DNA of 31,874 nucleotides from CALIBK01 sp037444165 (GTDB taxonomy: Bacteria > Desulfobacterota > BSN033 > UBA1163), in contig JBBIMX010000028.1 of assembly GCA_037444165.1 (NCBI GenBank), positions 1-31,874 of the forward strand, written 5' to 3'. Both the position numbers and the translations under genes were made by a program. The notes beneath the pieces are model-generated. The model did no database searches. It saw nothing but the letters and a program-made list of their open reading frames with translations, and was not told where the DNA came from. Each line of letters starts with the position of its first letter. The first letter of the stretch is position 1. Shown here in pieces: positions 7,522 through 16,246 of this stretch.

Positions 7522-9297
7522 CTATCCTTCCCTTATTCCATCCTTCCCATTTCTTTCTCTCTCCAGTTCTTCTTCCATCTCCTTCTCCCGATAAAGCTTT
7601 GCATAAATTCCATCCATCGAAAGAAGACTCAGGTGATCTCCCATCTCTACGAGTTTTCCCTTTTCGAGAACAATGATTCGATCCGCCCTCTTGAGAGGTG
7701 CGACCCGATGGGTGATGAGAATGAAGGTCTTTCCTTTAAGAACCCTTTCTAATCCTTCAAGGATCCTTTCTTCTGTCTGGAGGTCAACCGAAGAAAGGGC
7801 GTTGTCTAAAATAAAGATCTCAGGTTTTAAAAGAAGGGCCCTCGCAATAGCCACTCTCTGAGCCTGTCCCCCTGAAAGGTTGATCCCTTTCTCTCCGAGT
7901 ATCGTTTGAAGACCTTCAGGAAAATTCCCTATCTCTTCTTCCAGTTGAGCTATCCTGATCACTTCTTGAATCTCCTCTTCTGTAGCCTCCGATCTTCCCA
8001 ATGTAATATTGTCTCGAAGGGTGTCTGAAAAGAGAAAGGTTTCCTGGGGGACATATCCAATGGAGCTCCTCAATACGTTCAGGGGAATCTGGTGAATCTC
8101 TACGCCATCATAAAAAATAGAACCCATCGGAGATTCAAGGAGACGAGTTAAAAGGCGACAGAGGGTGGTTTTTCCCGATACTGTCCTTCCCACGATCACG
8201 ACCTTTTCTCCTTTTTGAATCTCTAAGTGATGGATATCAAGAAGGGGAGGTTGGTGATTCTCGATTTTAAAGGTTAACCCCTTTATCTCTATCCTCCCTT
8301 GAAGGGAATTCAAAGGAAGGACTCCTGGGGAATCGGTGATCTCTGGTTTTTCCATCAGGATTCGATTCACTCGATCCATCGAGACCTTTCCCCGTTGAAT
8401 CAGGTTGATGGCCCATCCTAAAGCCATCATGGGCCATGTAAGAAGGCCAAGATAGCTCATGAAGGCGATGAGGTCTCCAGGAGAGATCTTTTGAAGAATA
8501 GTGAATTTCCCTCCCACGTAAAGGACGATTCCCATCGATAGATTGGATAAAAAGAGAAGGAGAGGGAAAAAGAGTCCCCAGATTTGTGTGACCTTAAGAC
8601 TCTTCTTCAAATAGTCTTGGCTTAAATGGGAGAGTCTCCTTTTCTCCCATTCCTCCTGGACATAGGCCCGGATGACTCGAATGGCGGAAATCGATTCTCT
8701 GATTCTTTCAGTGAGCTGAGCAAAGGTTTTTTGTAAGGTTTCAAATCGCTCGTGGAGGAAACGGCTAAAAAATAGGGTGATGAACGTGATGAAAGGCATG
8801 GGTAAAATAGCATAGAGGGTCAGTTCGGGATGAATGTAGATCATAAAGAAAAGGGTTAACACCCCAAGGATAAGGGTATCGGTCAGAAAGACCATCCCTA
8901 ATGCCAATGCCATCCGAACCGCTTCAATATCATTGATGGCATGGGCCATTAAATCTCCTACCTTGGAACGGAGAAAATAGGAAGGCGAGAGGGTTTGAAG
9001 ATGAAGAAAAAGCCTGTCTCGAAGGGCTTTCTCAATCTTTCGAGCCGTTCCTAATAGATAATATCGCCATACATATCGAAATCCTCCAATTCCTAAAGCC
9101 AGAATAAAAATTTCAATCCCGTAAAGAAGAAGCCTCTTTTGTGAAACCTCTCTAGCGGTGAGATCATCGATGCTAAATTTTATAATCCTTGGAATAAAGA
9201 GCTGAAGGACATCCACGACGAAGAGGGCTAAAAGCCCTATAAAAATTCTCCATCGATTTTGATAAAGATCCTCCCACAAGGTCTTAAAGGCTCTCAT
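7522..9297 (-). CDS. ABC exporter half-transporter (degenerate-ATPase subunit)
   Basis: A 591-aa half-transporter: six membrane segments, then an ATPase domain. The signature is intact (LSGGQAQRVAIARAL) but two ATP-site motifs are altered. Walker A is GRTVSGKTT, with Val where the family has Gly (GTA for GGA), and the catalytic Glu after Walker B is Asn (FILDNALSSVD). The switch His is kept (ITHRVAPL). In heterodimeric exporters such as TM287/288 and BmrCD, one subunit loses the catalytic Glu and the other has an altered signature; this pair follows that rule exactly. The start is ATG with AAGGAAA upstream. The next gene, 37 nt downstream, is its partner. Confidence 0.92.
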   Translation of the reverse strand: MRAFKTLWEDLYQNRWRIFIGLLALFVVDVLQLFIPRIIKFSIDDLTAREVSQKRLLLYGIEIFILALGIGGFRYVWRYYLLGTARKIEKALRDRLFLHLQTLSPSYFLRSKVGDLMAHAINDIEAVRMALALGMVFLTDTLILGVLTLFFMIYIHPELTLYAILPMPFITFITLFFSRFLHERFETLQKTFAQLTERIRESISAIRVIRAYVQEEWEKRRLSHLSQDYLKKSLKVTQIWGLFFPLLLFLSNLSMGIVLYVGGKFTILQKISPGDLIAFMSYLGLLTWPMMALGWAINLIQRGKVSMDRVNRILMEKPEITDSPGVLPLNSLQGRIEIKGLTFKIENHQPPLLDIHHLEIQKGEKVVIVGRTVSGKTTLCRLLTRLLESPMGSIFYDGVEIHQIPLNVLRSSIGYVPQETFLFSDTLRDNITLGRSEATEEEIQEVIRIAQLEEEIGNFPEGLQTILGEKGINLSGGQAQRVAIARALLLKPEIFILDNALSSVDLQTEERILEGLERVLKGKTFILITHRVAPLKRADRIIVLEKGKLVEMGDHLSLLSMDGIYAKLYREKEMEEELERERNGKDGIREG

Positions 9298-9472
9298 TTT
9301 CCTTTTTCTTTCTTTCTCTCTTTCAAAGGGGATGGAGCGACTTCAGGAATGTCAATCCAAGGAAGGATAGCGATCTATTCCTGAGGAGAGAAGGGATAAA
9401 AATCCTTTTCTGAAAAGAGAACGAAAACCCTTTTCTAATGACCTGATGCAAAACGTGATGATTTATAGGAGT

Positions 9473-9494
9473 CTAAACATCAACCTGTGTTTAG
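9473..9494. repeat. Short inverted repeat after the cold-shock gene
   Basis: CTAAACA (9473-9479) and TGTTTAG (9488-9494) form a perfect 7-bp stem with an 8-nt loop, 32 bases past the cold-shock gene stop. It is AT-rich and not followed by a T run, so it is a weak terminator candidate at best. Otherwise the 228 bases between the cold-shock gene and the ABC gene show no gene. Confidence 0.3.
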
Positions 9495-9525
9495 GGAAAT
9501 TCGATCAAAAATTTCTTTTTCACCT

Positions 9526-9729
9526 TTAGGAGGTCTTGATTACTTTCGTGGCTTGCGGTCCTTTGGGGCCCTCCGAAATCTCGAACTCTACCTCCTCTCC
9601 GGCGCGAAGAGATTTAAATCCCTCTCCCACAATTCCTGAATAATGAACAAAGACATCTTCTCCATTGGGTTGTTTGATGAATCCATAACCCTTCTTCGCA
9701 TCAAACCATTTTACCTTTCCCTTAGCCAA
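9526..9729 (-). CDS. cspA: Cold-shock protein (CspA family)
   Basis: A 67-aa single cold-shock domain with both RNA-binding motifs: KGYGFI (RNP1) and DVFVHY (RNP2, usually VFVHF), and the family opening GKVKWFDAKKGYGF. It binds single-stranded RNA and DNA and melts RNA structure in the cytoplasm. The start is TTG, supported by AAGGAGGG 7 nt upstream and by the conserved family N-terminus. The leader from the predicted promoter is only about 33 nt, unlike the long thermosensor leader of E. coli cspA, so cold induction by that mechanism is not indicated. The paralogue name is tentative. Confidence 0.95.
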   Translation of the reverse strand: MAKGKVKWFDAKKGYGFIKQPNGEDVFVHYSGIVGEGFKSLRAGEEVEFEISEGPKGPQATKVIKTS

Positions 9730-9768
9730 TCTCGTACCCTCCTTGCTAAAAGAAACTTACAGGCGATT

Positions 9769-9798
9769 TTGATAACATTAAATTTATCGAATTGTCAA
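9769..9798 (-). promoter_or_regulatory. Candidate promoter of the cold-shock gene
   Basis: Minus strand TTGACA (9798-9793), an 18-nt spacer, then TATCAA (9774-9769). The -35 box is perfect and the -10 box matches 4 of 6. The predicted start is near 9762, about 33 nt before the TTG start codon. Confidence 0.42.
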
Positions 9799-9804
9799 TA
9801 TTTT

Positions 9805-9936
9805 TTTCTGAGACCTCTGAAAAAGTATTTAAAACGAGTTTTATAGTTAGCAAATTCCCTTCTCAATGCCCGCATTCGAAGGGTTTGGAACCCTACCTCC
9901 CCAGTCTTTCTATGACTTTTTCAGAGGTCTCTTTCT
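9805..9936. mobile_element. MITE-like insertion (122 bp, 17-bp TIRs, 5-bp target duplication)
   Basis: GAGACCTCTGAAAAAGT at 9810-9826 is repeated as a perfect 17-bp inverted copy at 9915-9931. The 122-bp element is flanked on both sides by TTTCT (9805-9809 and 9932-9936), a 5-bp target site duplication. It is too short to code for a transposase and so resembles a MITE moved in trans. The right end supplies the last codons and stop of the EamA gene; the left end abuts the cold-shock promoter. The internal 88 bp show no gene. The IS family is not identified. Confidence 0.75.
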
Positions 9937-10806
9937 TGAATTTTGGGTGGCCATAAAGACTCCGAAGAGAATCATTCCACCCCCCAAAAGGGTCACCCAT
10001 CGAATCTCTTCACCTAACAGAAAGTAGGCTCCTATGAGCGTAGCGAGAGGTTCAAAATAGAGATAGACCCCCACTGCAGTGGAATCTCTCTTTTCGAGAG
10101 CAGAATACCAGAAAAGATAACCCAGCCCTGAGCAACAAAGACCCAGGAAAAAAATTCCACCCCAAGCAGGAGGGGAAAGATGAAAGACCCTCTCCCACTC
10201 TCCTTTTAGAAGTCCTAATGGAAGCAGAACGAGACATCCCGAAAGCATGATCGCCGCTATCGTGGGCATAGGAGAGCAGCGAGATAGAAATCCTTTCCCA
10301 CCCACGGTAAATGCAGTCCAAGCCAGGGCACTCAACAGAACCAGAAAATCCCCGTAGGTGGAGGTAAATCGAAAAAAGGAAAATGAAAAGACCCCTTTTG
10401 TAATGATAAAAAAGACCCCTACAAAACCCAAAAGGACTCCGATCATCTTTCTCATGGTGAAGGGCTCTCCAAGAAAAAAACGAGCTGACAGGGTAATGAG
10501 GAGTGGATTGATGGCGATTATCCATCCCGTATGAATCGCTGTCGTATAGAGGAGTCCAAAAGCCTGAAGAAGACCAAGCCCTGACACTCCAAATGAAGAG
10601 AGGATAAAAATGGAGATCCAATCTCGAGATGAGAATTCTCTAAAAAAGGACCGATTTTGACTCAACTGGATAGAAAGCAAAAATAGAGAACCAAGGCCAT
10701 AACGAATAGGAAGAAGGGTAAAGGGATGAATCTCTCTTAAAACAATCTTTGTCCCGATAAAAGAAAAACCCCAGAAGACAACGGCCAGTAAAGCTCTCCA
10801 GGACAA
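9910..10806 (-). CDS. EamA-family (DMT) permease
   Basis: A 298-aa inner-membrane protein with about ten hydrophobic segments in two homologous halves, the EamA/DMT layout (opening ALLAVVFWGFSFIGTKIVLR; second half from LLSALAWTAFTVGGKG). The family moves metabolites or drugs; the substrate is unknown. The TTG start has GGAG 7 nt upstream. The C-terminal residues RPLKKS and the TAG stop are encoded inside the terminal inverted repeat of an inserted MITE-like element. Without the element the frame would end after RKKY, so the tail has been replaced without harm to the membrane core. Confidence 0.88.
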   Translation of the reverse strand: MSWRALLAVVFWGFSFIGTKIVLREIHPFTLLPIRYGLGSLFLLSIQLSQNRSFFREFSSRDWISIFILSSFGVSGLGLLQAFGLLYTTAIHTGWIIAINPLLITLSARFFLGEPFTMRKMIGVLLGFVGVFFIITKGVFSFSFFRFTSTYGDFLVLLSALAWTAFTVGGKGFLSRCSPMPTIAAIMLSGCLVLLPLGLLKGEWERVFHLSPPAWGGIFFLGLCCSGLGYLFWYSALEKRDSTAVGVYLYFEPLATLIGAYFLLGEEIRWVTLLGGGMILFGVFMATQNSRKRPLKKS

Positions 10807-10911
10807 ACTTACTCTCCAAAACGATTTTGATTCATCCTTATTACCATATCTCTTTTTAAATGGAAAGAATCAGAATTGGAAAAAGGATAAAACGGGGTTG
10901 GAAAATGAAGG

Positions 10912-10936
10912 GAAGCAGAGGGGGTCCCTCTGCTTC
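10912..10936 (-). terminator. Perfect 11-bp hairpin after the FmdB-type gene
   Basis: GAAGCAGAGGG (10912-10922) and CCCTCTGCTTC (10926-10936) pair perfectly around a 3-nt loop, 15 nt past the stop of the minus-strand zinc-ribbon gene. No T run follows on either strand, so this is a terminator-like or 3'-end-protecting hairpin rather than a textbook intrinsic terminator. Confidence 0.5.
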
Positions 10937-10951
10937 AACTTATTGAAATAA

Positions 10952-11116
10952 TTAGCTTTTTCTTGAGGTTTTGGTTAAGAAGGTGGAGATGAGTTGTTCC
11001 AATCTTTTACTGCCACAATGAGGGCATTTTGCTTTTTTTGCATCGTGGTCTTTAATGCTGAGGATAAGAGAAAACTCCTTATTACATTTGGAACATCGAT
11101 ACTCATAGGTCGGCAT
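10952..11116 (-). CDS. FmdB-type zinc-ribbon regulatory protein
   Basis: A 54-aa protein, short enough to be missed by gene callers. It starts MPTYEYRCSKCNKEF, the hallmark opening of the FmdB/CxxC_CxxC_SSSS family, followed by CPHCGSKRLEQLIS; the CxxC pairs form one zinc ribbon. The ATG at 11116 has AGGAGG upstream at good spacing, and an excellent promoter lies about 60 nt upstream. A competing 65-aa reading in another frame over the same DNA is a shadow. FmdB was first proposed as a regulator of formamidase; the role of most relatives is unknown. Confidence 0.88.
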   Translation of the reverse strand: MPTYEYRCSKCNKEFSLILSIKDHDAKKAKCPHCGSKRLEQLISTFLTKTSRKS

Positions 11117-11176
11117 CCATCCTCCCTCCTTTCTCTCCTATTTTCCACCTTATCCCATGCCTCATAAACCAACTAT

Positions 11177-11205
11177 AATATAAAAATCTAAACGTTCTCT
11201 GTCAA
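11177..11205 (-). promoter_or_regulatory. Strong candidate sigma70 promoter of the FmdB-type gene
   Basis: Minus strand TTGACA (11205-11200), a 17-nt spacer, TATATT (11182-11177). The predicted start near 11170 gives a leader of about 55 nt. The -35 is perfect and the -10 is 5 of 6. Confidence 0.6.
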
Positions 11206-11229
11206 TAGGAAATGGTTTGACTTAGTCAT

Positions 11230-11252
11230 CCCTCACTGAAGGGTGGAAATGA
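11230..11252. repeat. Dispersed short repeat, copy 1
   Basis: The stretch from 11235 (ACTGAAGGGTGGAAATGA) recurs at 26453-26470 with one mismatch, and the flanking ATCCCT is shared in both copies. Both copies lie in gaps between genes and can form a small CCCT/AGGG hairpin. With two copies only, the family is tentative. The rest of the 209-base gap shows no gene. Confidence 0.4.
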
Positions 11253-11325
11253 ATTTAAGCCCGACAAGGCGTATTTACGAAACCCATAGAACGCGGTAGC
11301 CGCACTTCTGTCTAAAGAATTCGAC

Positions 11326-12546
11326 TCATTTCTTTAATTTCCAAACCGAAAGGATACCTGAACCACCCCCGATTCCTAATAGAAGGAAGGCCCATCCCCA
11401 GTTAGGAAGGTATCCATAGGTGATTGAAGCATCAGGGGGATTGGTCAGATCGAGAATGAATCCGAAGAGAATAGGAGAGACAGAGGCAGAAGTCCATCCT
11501 AAGAAGGACTGAAGGGCCATCGTCTTCCCTAATCCTCCAGGATGAGCCAACTCCGTCACTCCCGTAGAGAGGGAGGAGGAGTCAGCCACCACCAATAATC
11601 CATAGAGAATGGAAAGGGTAAGGATAAGACCGATGGGAAAATGGATGGTCCACCCAATAAGACAAGAAATGAAGCTACTGCTTATCATTATCCAAACAAT
11701 CGTCTTCGCCCTTCCATACCGATCAGAAAGAAAACCACCCAACGTATTTGAGAAAGCCCCTGCGAGAGTGATCGCTCCGGTCATCATCGCCCCGAGGCTT
11801 ACCGCCTTCTCCAGATTATAATTGGCTTTAAGAAAACAGGCGGTAAGAAAGGCGACCATCCAACCCCTCATTCCAAACATCTCCCACATATGAGCAGCAT
11901 ATCCTAAGATCATACGAAGGGCAGGTCGATTTTTTAATACTTCTCTGAAAGAGATGGGAGAGGCCATCTCTTTCTGGGGTGGGGTGGCTTTTCCCAATTT
12001 AAAAAAGGCGAGGCACCCTCCTCCGATGGGACCTAAAGAGGTCATGAAGAAGGCCCATTTCCAACCCAAGATTGAATTAAGAAGTCCCGTCATAAAGAGA
12101 GAGAGCGCCACGCCAAGAGTAAAAGCCCCTACATAAACTCCTACTGCCAGTCCTCGTTCTTGAGAAGGAAATTTTTCGGAGACCATTCTAAGACCAGGCA
12201 TATAGGTTCCTGCAAACCCGATTCCCATGAGAGTTCGTAAAATTAAAGCAGAATAGAAACCTTCGGCAAAGAGGGAGAAGGAAATCCCAGCAATCCCCGA
12301 CCAGAAGGAACTGAGGAGGTAGATGGATTTTGATGGAAGGTAATCGGTCAGGGAGGTTAAAACGACTACCGCGGAGATATAACCCATCTGGTAGGAGGAG
12401 TAAATCCAGCCCGCCTGACTGTTGGTCAGAGTCCACTCCTTCTGAAAGATGGGAAGGAGAGCAGAGTAATTAGAAAAGACAAGCATCGTTCCGACTTCGG
12501 CGAGGCTTAACCAGAGAAGCCAACGAAATCGCTCATCAAAAGGCAT
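11326..12546 (-). CDS. Major facilitator superfamily transporter
   Basis: A 406-aa inner-membrane protein with about 12 hydrophobic segments. The loop after the second segment (TDYLPSKSIYL) and its counterpart in the second half (GGFLSDRYGRAKTIVW) fit the MFS signature, and RTLMGIGFAGTYMPGLRMVSE fits the conserved fourth segment. The substrate is not evident. The ATG lies inside the end of the upstream mrfB-like gene (11-nt overlap) and is preceded by GAAGGGGAAAG, so it is co-transcribed and probably coupled. Confidence 0.9.
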   Translation of the reverse strand: MPFDERFRWLLWLSLAEVGTMLVFSNYSALLPIFQKEWTLTNSQAGWIYSSYQMGYISAVVVLTSLTDYLPSKSIYLLSSFWSGIAGISFSLFAEGFYSALILRTLMGIGFAGTYMPGLRMVSEKFPSQERGLAVGVYVGAFTLGVALSLFMTGLLNSILGWKWAFFMTSLGPIGGGCLAFFKLGKATPPQKEMASPISFREVLKNRPALRMILGYAAHMWEMFGMRGWMVAFLTACFLKANYNLEKAVSLGAMMTGAITLAGAFSNTLGGFLSDRYGRAKTIVWIMISSSFISCLIGWTIHFPIGLILTLSILYGLLVVADSSSLSTGVTELAHPGGLGKTMALQSFLGWTSASVSPILFGFILDLTNPPDASITYGYLPNWGWAFLLLGIGGGSGILSVWKLKK

Positions 12547-13816
12547 CTTTCCCCTTCTTTTGACTCAACCTCTCTCTCCTCCGAAGGAGAAGCTCTATCT
12601 CTCTGGGACGACCCTCCAAGGGTAATCGGAGGGCTTGATCCACATATCGAAGGGCCTTCTCGATATCTTTACATCGATGTTCATAGTATTTGGCTAATTC
12701 TATATAGGGGAAAAAATCCTTTGGATAGGGCCAACTCAGCATCTCTTCCCATAGGGCCCTGGCCTTCTCAATGTGACCCGTTTTTTTAAGGGCCATAGAA
12801 AGCCATCTCATCGCTTCCCAGGCGAGTTCGTCCTCACATCGCTTCAGAGCCACTTCGAAACAGGGAATCGATTTTTCCCGCTCCCCATGATCCCAGAAGA
12901 GTCTTCCCAAAGAGAGGTGCTCTATTCCCTTTCTCGGCTGAGCGGCATAAGGATTATGGTAGATCAGATGGATCCTCCCTGCCAGGGCGACCATCGTCAG
13001 AATATCCATTTGATTATGGTAGAAGACCCGATAGATCTTCCGGGCATCTCCGCTCTTGAGATATTCAAAATAAAGGGAGGGGATCCACTCTGAAGGAATA
13101 TCCTCCTCTCTTTCGATACCCAAGAGTCTGGACTCAAGGGTAATGAGTCGGCAATTCTCGTAAGCCCCCTTCCAGATCCTCCTCGCTGGGTAGAGAAGGT
13201 CTAAGTTGGGAATCTCCCGAATTCTTGAAACGATCCGAGAAAGAATAAATCTTGTCTCTAAGAGAGGCACATCATAAAGCCTCCCATTAAAGGTAACCAG
13301 GAACTGGAAGGAGTCCAAGATTTCTCTGAGAAAGGAAAGGGAGGCTCGTTCCTCAGAATAGTCTCTCATAAAGAGTTGCTGGATAACAAATCCATCCTCC
13401 TCGAAATAACCCAGCCCTACCATAAAGGCAAAGGTTCCTGTCCCTCCGCACAGGCCGGTCGTTTCTGTATCGAGAAAGAGGGCCTTCTTAAAATCGAGCT
13501 CCTTTAGACGTTCATCCCTCAGGAGGAGATGGGCGGGATAGGTTGGAATCGAAAGGATTTCGGAGAGGCTCATCTCTCCGTATCGATAATTTAAAGGAAA
13601 ATATTCCTTGGCCTGAAAGGTCTCTCCCCAAGGAGTGGAGAGGACCTCTCCCTTTACCAGATTCTCGATCGGGACAACCTCCCTTTGATGGGAAGCCTTT
13701 TTTGGCCGAAGGAGTCTCTCTAATCGCTCGCGAAGAGGCCTCTCCTCTTGGTGCTCAGGACCCCACGGGCTCTTCGTGATGGAAGAAAGCTGGCGGAGAC
13801 GTTCCTTAAGATCCAT
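12536..13816 (-). CDS. mrfB: RNase H-like exonuclease with TPR tail (MrfB/YprB type)
   Basis: A 426-aa protein. The DEDD exonuclease core is visible: FLDTETTGLCGGTGTFAF (first Asp/Glu pair, about residue 113), FNGRLYDVPLLETRF (second Asp) and YHNQMDILTMVALAGR (His and last Asp). From about residue 290 helical pairs fit TPR repeats. In Bacillus subtilis MrfB works with the helicase MrfA in a UvrA-independent repair route for mitomycin C damage. Here the MrfA-like gene lies directly upstream (59-nt gap), which supports the same pairing. The ATG at 13816 has only a weak ribosome site. It overlaps the MFS gene by 11 nt. Confidence 0.88.
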   Translation of the reverse strand: MDLKERLRQLSSITKSPWGPEHQEERPLRERLERLLRPKKASHQREVVPIENLVKGEVLSTPWGETFQAKEYFPLNYRYGEMSLSEILSIPTYPAHLLLRDERLKELDFKKALFLDTETTGLCGGTGTFAFMVGLGYFEEDGFVIQQLFMRDYSEERASLSFLREILDSFQFLVTFNGRLYDVPLLETRFILSRIVSRIREIPNLDLLYPARRIWKGAYENCRLITLESRLLGIEREEDIPSEWIPSLYFEYLKSGDARKIYRVFYHNQMDILTMVALAGRIHLIYHNPYAAQPRKGIEHLSLGRLFWDHGEREKSIPCFEVALKRCEDELAWEAMRWLSMALKKTGHIEKARALWEEMLSWPYPKDFFPYIELAKYYEHRCKDIEKALRYVDQALRLPLEGRPREIELLLRRRERLSQKKGKDAF

Positions 13817-13875
13817 CCTATTCTATTCAAAATTCGAAGGCCAAGATTCGAAGTAAATTTGAATCTCCAGATGGC

Positions 13876-16233
13876 TTAACATGATTTCAAAATCTCATGG
13901 AACAGGGAAAGAGCGACTTCTTTCGATCTTTCCCCCATCTCTTTTACAGGTCCGACACACGAAGGACATCCACTCTGACATTTACATCTTGAGATCAGCC
14001 TGGAGGTCTTCTCCAAAAGCTCGAAGGTGTCGTCAAAGAGTTGCTGACTGAATCCCATTCCTCCCGGGTAATTATCGTAGATAAAGAGGGTGGGTTCAAA
14101 GAGTCCAAGGGTCTTCTCGGAAATCTTTTCGGAGCAATGGAGAGAGGAATAGATTCCTTTCGAATCCCTCGAAAGGCGGACGAACCATTTTGCTCCGCGA
14201 TCCCCTACACAACGATGAATGTCGTGGGGATCGCACATCAGATGAAGCGCGGCCATGGTATGAAAGGCATATCCCAATCCTAAAATTCCATCGATGAGAT
14301 CAAGGCGGGAGAAAGGGAGTTTATCTAAGAGACTCCATTTAAATGTGAGCCAATAGGAGGTCGTGTGAAATTCAAGGTCTGGAAGCTCGATCTTTCCATA
14401 TCCTAAATTTTCGAGGGTGTAGAATTTGATCTTTTTGTAACCCACTATTCTGGTGGTCACTCGGACCTCTCCATGCTCGTATTGGATCCCTTTGCCTTCT
14501 CTCCTTTCAAATCCTTCTAAGATCGAGACATCCGTATAATCGATAGCATCCGTATAATAATCCCCTTCCGTTTTTTTGACGTAGGCCCTCCGGTTTTTAT
14601 AATCTAATCTTTCCACGGTATAGAGTTCGGATTCACAGAGATAGACGGCCCCCTCATAGAGAGTCGTATGGGCACTGGTGAAGTCCACCTCTGCAATGAC
14701 CTCCTCCTTCTTTTTGGTCGTATCGATCACCACAAAATTCTCCTCCGAGACGGATCGGAGACTCACCCTTTCTGCTGGATAGGCCTCCTGAGTAAAGTAC
14801 CAGTGCTGATCGACATGATGAAGGGCCCCTTTTTCTTCCAGATATCTCAGGAGTTCCTCAAGATTCTCTTTTCCAAAACGTTCTCCCTCCCGAAAAGGAA
14901 GTTCAAAAGCGGCACACTGAATGTGGCTGAGGAGGATAAGGAGGTTGTCCGGGTTGACGAGTCCGTGCTCGGGTGAACTCCCGAAAAAATAATCTGGATT
15001 CTCCACCATAAATTGGTCTAAGGGCTGGCTTCGGGCAACCAGAACGGCAAGGGATTTCTCGGACCGCCTTCCCACTCTTCCCGCCTGCTGGTAGGTACTG
15101 GCAATGCTGCCCGGGTAACCGGCAAGGATGCACACATCGAGGTCTCCAATGTCAATCCCGAGCTCCAGGGCATTGGTGGAGATCACGGCCTTGACCCTCT
15201 TCTCTCTCAACCCCTGTTCAATCTCCCTCCGCACCTCTGGGAGATAGCCTCCTCGATACCCCCTTATCTTTCCCTTATCCTCCAATCTCTTCTCAAAACG
15301 ATCCTTCAAATATTTCGTGAGAATCTCTACATTGAGACGGCTGGTCGCAAAAAGGATACATTGGATTCCCTGTTCAATAAAAGGCGCGATCAGTTTCCTG
15401 GCAGCATGGAGAGGGTTTCCCCGAATTCCCAGCTCCTTATTCACGACTGGGGGATTATAGAAGATAAAAATTCTCTCTGAAGAAGGCGCACCATTTCGAT
15501 CAACGAGATGGACCTCCCTTTCCAGAAGCCTTTCAGCCAACTCTTTGGGATTCGCAATGGTGGCAGAACAACAAATAAATTGAGGGCTGGATCCATAGAA
15601 TTGACAGATTCTTCGGAGTCTTCTCAGAACGTTTGTCATATGAGAGCCGAACACTCCCCGATAGGTATGAATCTCATCGATGATCACAAACTTAAGATTC
15701 TGAAAGAAGTTTAACCATTTGGTATGGTGGGGGAGGATTCCCGTATGAAGCATATCTGGATTGGTGATCACAATATCCCCTTGAGTCCGAATAGCTTGAC
15801 GAGCTTCTTGGGGAGTATCTCCATCATAGGTAAATGTCCGAATCGGTCTCTGGATCCTTTCGATCAGGCTCTGGAGTTCCACCCTCTGATCCTGAGAAAG
15901 GGCCTTGGTCGGGAAAAGATAAAAGGCCTTTGAAGCCGGGTCTCTGAGCTTTTGGTTGAGGACAGGGAGGTTATAGCAGAGGGTCTTCCCCGAGGCAGTG
16001 GGGGTGACAATGACCACATCCTTTCCTCCCTCCACCCATTCGATGGCCTCCACTTGATGAGAATAGAGACGTTCAATCCCTTGTCTTCTTAAGGCTCCAA
16101 TCAGAAGGGGATGAAGAAAATTCGGGAAGGGCTGATACTGCCCCTCCCTCCTTGGAAACACTCGGATCTCTGTGATGCAGGGAGAGATATTCTTTGAATG
16201 TTTCCACGACTCGATGATCTCTTCGATGGACAT
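13876..16233 (-). CDS. mrfA: DExH superfamily 2 helicase with DUF1998 (MrfA/YprA type)
   Basis: A 785-aa protein, near the usual length of the family. Motifs in order: I TPTASGKTLCY, Ia FPTKALSQDQ, II DEIHTY, III CSATIANP, IV-V STNALELGIDIGDLD, VI YQQAGRVGRR. The C-terminal DUF1998 region ends in the four-cysteine segment CKCQSGCPSC, the metal-binding cluster typical of this family. B. subtilis MrfA is a 3'-5' DNA helicase for mitomycin C lesion repair with the exonuclease MrfB; the same two genes are adjacent here. The ATG at 16233 lies 13 nt after the stop of the HD-GYP gene, with a weak ribosome site, so it probably depends on upstream translation. Confidence 0.92.
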   Translation of the reverse strand: MSIEEIIESWKHSKNISPCITEIRVFPRREGQYQPFPNFLHPLLIGALRRQGIERLYSHQVEAIEWVEGGKDVVIVTPTASGKTLCYNLPVLNQKLRDPASKAFYLFPTKALSQDQRVELQSLIERIQRPIRTFTYDGDTPQEARQAIRTQGDIVITNPDMLHTGILPHHTKWLNFFQNLKFVIIDEIHTYRGVFGSHMTNVLRRLRRICQFYGSSPQFICCSATIANPKELAERLLEREVHLVDRNGAPSSERIFIFYNPPVVNKELGIRGNPLHAARKLIAPFIEQGIQCILFATSRLNVEILTKYLKDRFEKRLEDKGKIRGYRGGYLPEVRREIEQGLREKRVKAVISTNALELGIDIGDLDVCILAGYPGSIASTYQQAGRVGRRSEKSLAVLVARSQPLDQFMVENPDYFFGSSPEHGLVNPDNLLILLSHIQCAAFELPFREGERFGKENLEELLRYLEEKGALHHVDQHWYFTQEAYPAERVSLRSVSEENFVVIDTTKKKEEVIAEVDFTSAHTTLYEGAVYLCESELYTVERLDYKNRRAYVKKTEGDYYTDAIDYTDVSILEGFERREGKGIQYEHGEVRVTTRIVGYKKIKFYTLENLGYGKIELPDLEFHTTSYWLTFKWSLLDKLPFSRLDLIDGILGLGYAFHTMAALHLMCDPHDIHRCVGDRGAKWFVRLSRDSKGIYSSLHCSEKISEKTLGLFEPTLFIYDNYPGGMGFSQQLFDDTFELLEKTSRLISRCKCQSGCPSCVGPVKEMGERSKEVALSLFHEILKSC

Positions 16234-16246
16234 ACTCGATTAAGTT

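Noticed and set aside
10052..10621. 189-aa reading frame on the same strand as the EamA gene
   Set aside because: It lies wholly within the EamA gene in another frame and has no ribosome site or family resemblance.
10975..11172. 65-aa minus-strand reading frame
   Set aside because: It is out of frame with the 54-aa FmdB-type zinc ribbon at 10952-11116, which has the family motif, ribosome site and promoter.
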